The position numbers and the translations under genes are program-made. A DNA stretch of 64,000 nt, taken from contig CM036159.1 in assembly GCA_020631735.1 (NCBI GenBank), forward strand, positions 94,474,656-94,538,655, read 5' to 3'. Shown in pieces: positions 63,701 through 64,000 of this stretch. The first letter of the stretch is position 1; every line of letters starts with the position of its first letter. Origin of the DNA: Saccharum officinarum (lineage: Eukaryota > Streptophyta > Magnoliopsida > Poales > Poaceae). The notes beneath the pieces were generated by a model, which was not told the origin of the DNA, searched no databases, and saw only the letters and a list, made by a program, of their open reading frames with translations.

Positions 63701-64000
63701 TACGTTCGGAGCAAACCGTGCACCTATCTTGCATCAAGATTTGCACTTTCTCCAAATGGACCGAACATGCTTCCACTTGAGTCTCGTCACCGAGGAGTAC
63801 CATCGGGTGCGTCCAAAACAATTTTCGATCCTATGGTACATTTGGCGCAAACCGTGCACCTTTTTGGCACTGATAGTAACACTATCTCCAAACAGACCAA
63901 AATGAGATTCCACATGTCCCACGTCACCTAGGAGTTCTATCGGGCGTGTCCAAAATGATTTTGAGCCTATGGTATGTTCGGCACAAATCGTGCACCTAAC
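60740..64000 (+). repeat. Higher-order repeat of about ten monomers, 1356 bp, three copies seen
   Basis: CTTTCATC(G/A)CAAA begins at 60771, 62128 and 63483 (spacing 1357 and 1355). GCATACGGATTAGCAC is at 61067 and 62423 (1356). An unusual CGAGCACCTATCTTGC is near 61598 and 62954 (1356). Within each unit several A monomers lack about 8 bp (AAACGAGAAATGAGATTC) and one B monomer is shortened (AGCTCC(C/T)AAGCCTCGTC). Related variants at 59544 and 56466 suggest older, less regular copies to the left. The third copy is rearranged near 63500, where CTCTCTTGCCTCGTCTCC joins two parts of a monomer. Confidence 0.85.

Larger units (their letters stand above)
51937..64000 (+). repeat. 137-bp centromeric satellite, forward, right-hand subfamily
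   Basis: About 88 monomers. It differs from the left arrays in frequent GCTTCTAGTTGAGCCTCGTC (B) and GATTCCAGATGACCC or GATTCTAGATGACCC (A), and in A monomers shortened to CCAAACGAGAAACGAGATTC after about 55.5 kb. A shortened A monomer with TTGCATCCAAACGGAC (or TGCATCC) and CCATC(C/T)GGTGC is at about 52427 and 59177. Two higher-order repeats are listed separately. There is no gene; the long open frame at 53810-54241 is satellite. Confidence 0.9.

Noticed and set aside
1..64000. CRISPR-like direct repeats
   Set aside because: The repeats are head-to-tail monomers without unique spacers of constant length, in a plant-type sequence.

Overview
The window is plant centromeric or pericentromeric DNA, most likely from an Andropogoneae grass. 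Sorghum is the best guess; sugarcane and Miscanthus are alternatives. About 49 kb of the 64 kb is one tandem satellite with a 137-bp monomer, which I associate from memory with the sorghum CEN38 / sugarcane SCEN centromeric repeat. That name rests on monomer length and recall, not on a search. I see no host protein-coding gene, tRNA, rRNA or CRISPR array. The many open frames inside the satellite are by-products of the repeat.

Layout: satellite, forward (1-2825); a 3.6-kb solo LTR (2826-6448); satellite, forward (6449-11869); a five-LTR array of a miniature LTR element (TRIM) with a perfect 5-bp target duplication (11870-13424); satellite, forward (13425-30124); a 100-N gap (30125-30224); satellite in the OPPOSITE orientation (30225-42791); a nest of transposons (42792-51936) containing a second 100-N gap (47959-48058); satellite, forward again (51937-64000). 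The nest holds the 5' part of a Ty3/gypsy element (5' LTR, PBS, decayed gag and protease) with a hAT-type MITE inside it, a TRIM joined to its pol region, an LTR of a second family inside that TRIM, and, beyond the gap, a gag-only LTR element on the minus strand.

The satellite has two monomer types, A and B, which usually alternate as a 274-bp dimer. Above that I can trace several local higher-order repeats: a 7-monomer unit of 937 bp (1-2825), a 16/17-monomer duplication (18.6-22.4 kb), a 274-bp dimer in three near copies (27.0-27.9 kb), a block duplicated at 1560 bp that contains a 60-bp truncated monomer (57.0-60.1 kb), and a roughly 10-monomer unit of 1356 bp seen three times (60.7-63.5 kb).

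The strongest observation is that the piece between the two gaps (30225-47958) appears to be in the wrong orientation, or else is a real inversion with both breakpoints at gaps. Its left end carries the monomer variants of the right-hand array and its right end carries those of the left-hand array, so flipping it restores both strand and subfamily order. The second is the TRIM, whose internal region is only about 40 nt (PBS almost touching PPT), present as a tandem LTR array with one target duplication, and sharing its first 13 LTR bases with the gag-only element. I found no sign of a defence system, gene cluster or other new protein-coding system.
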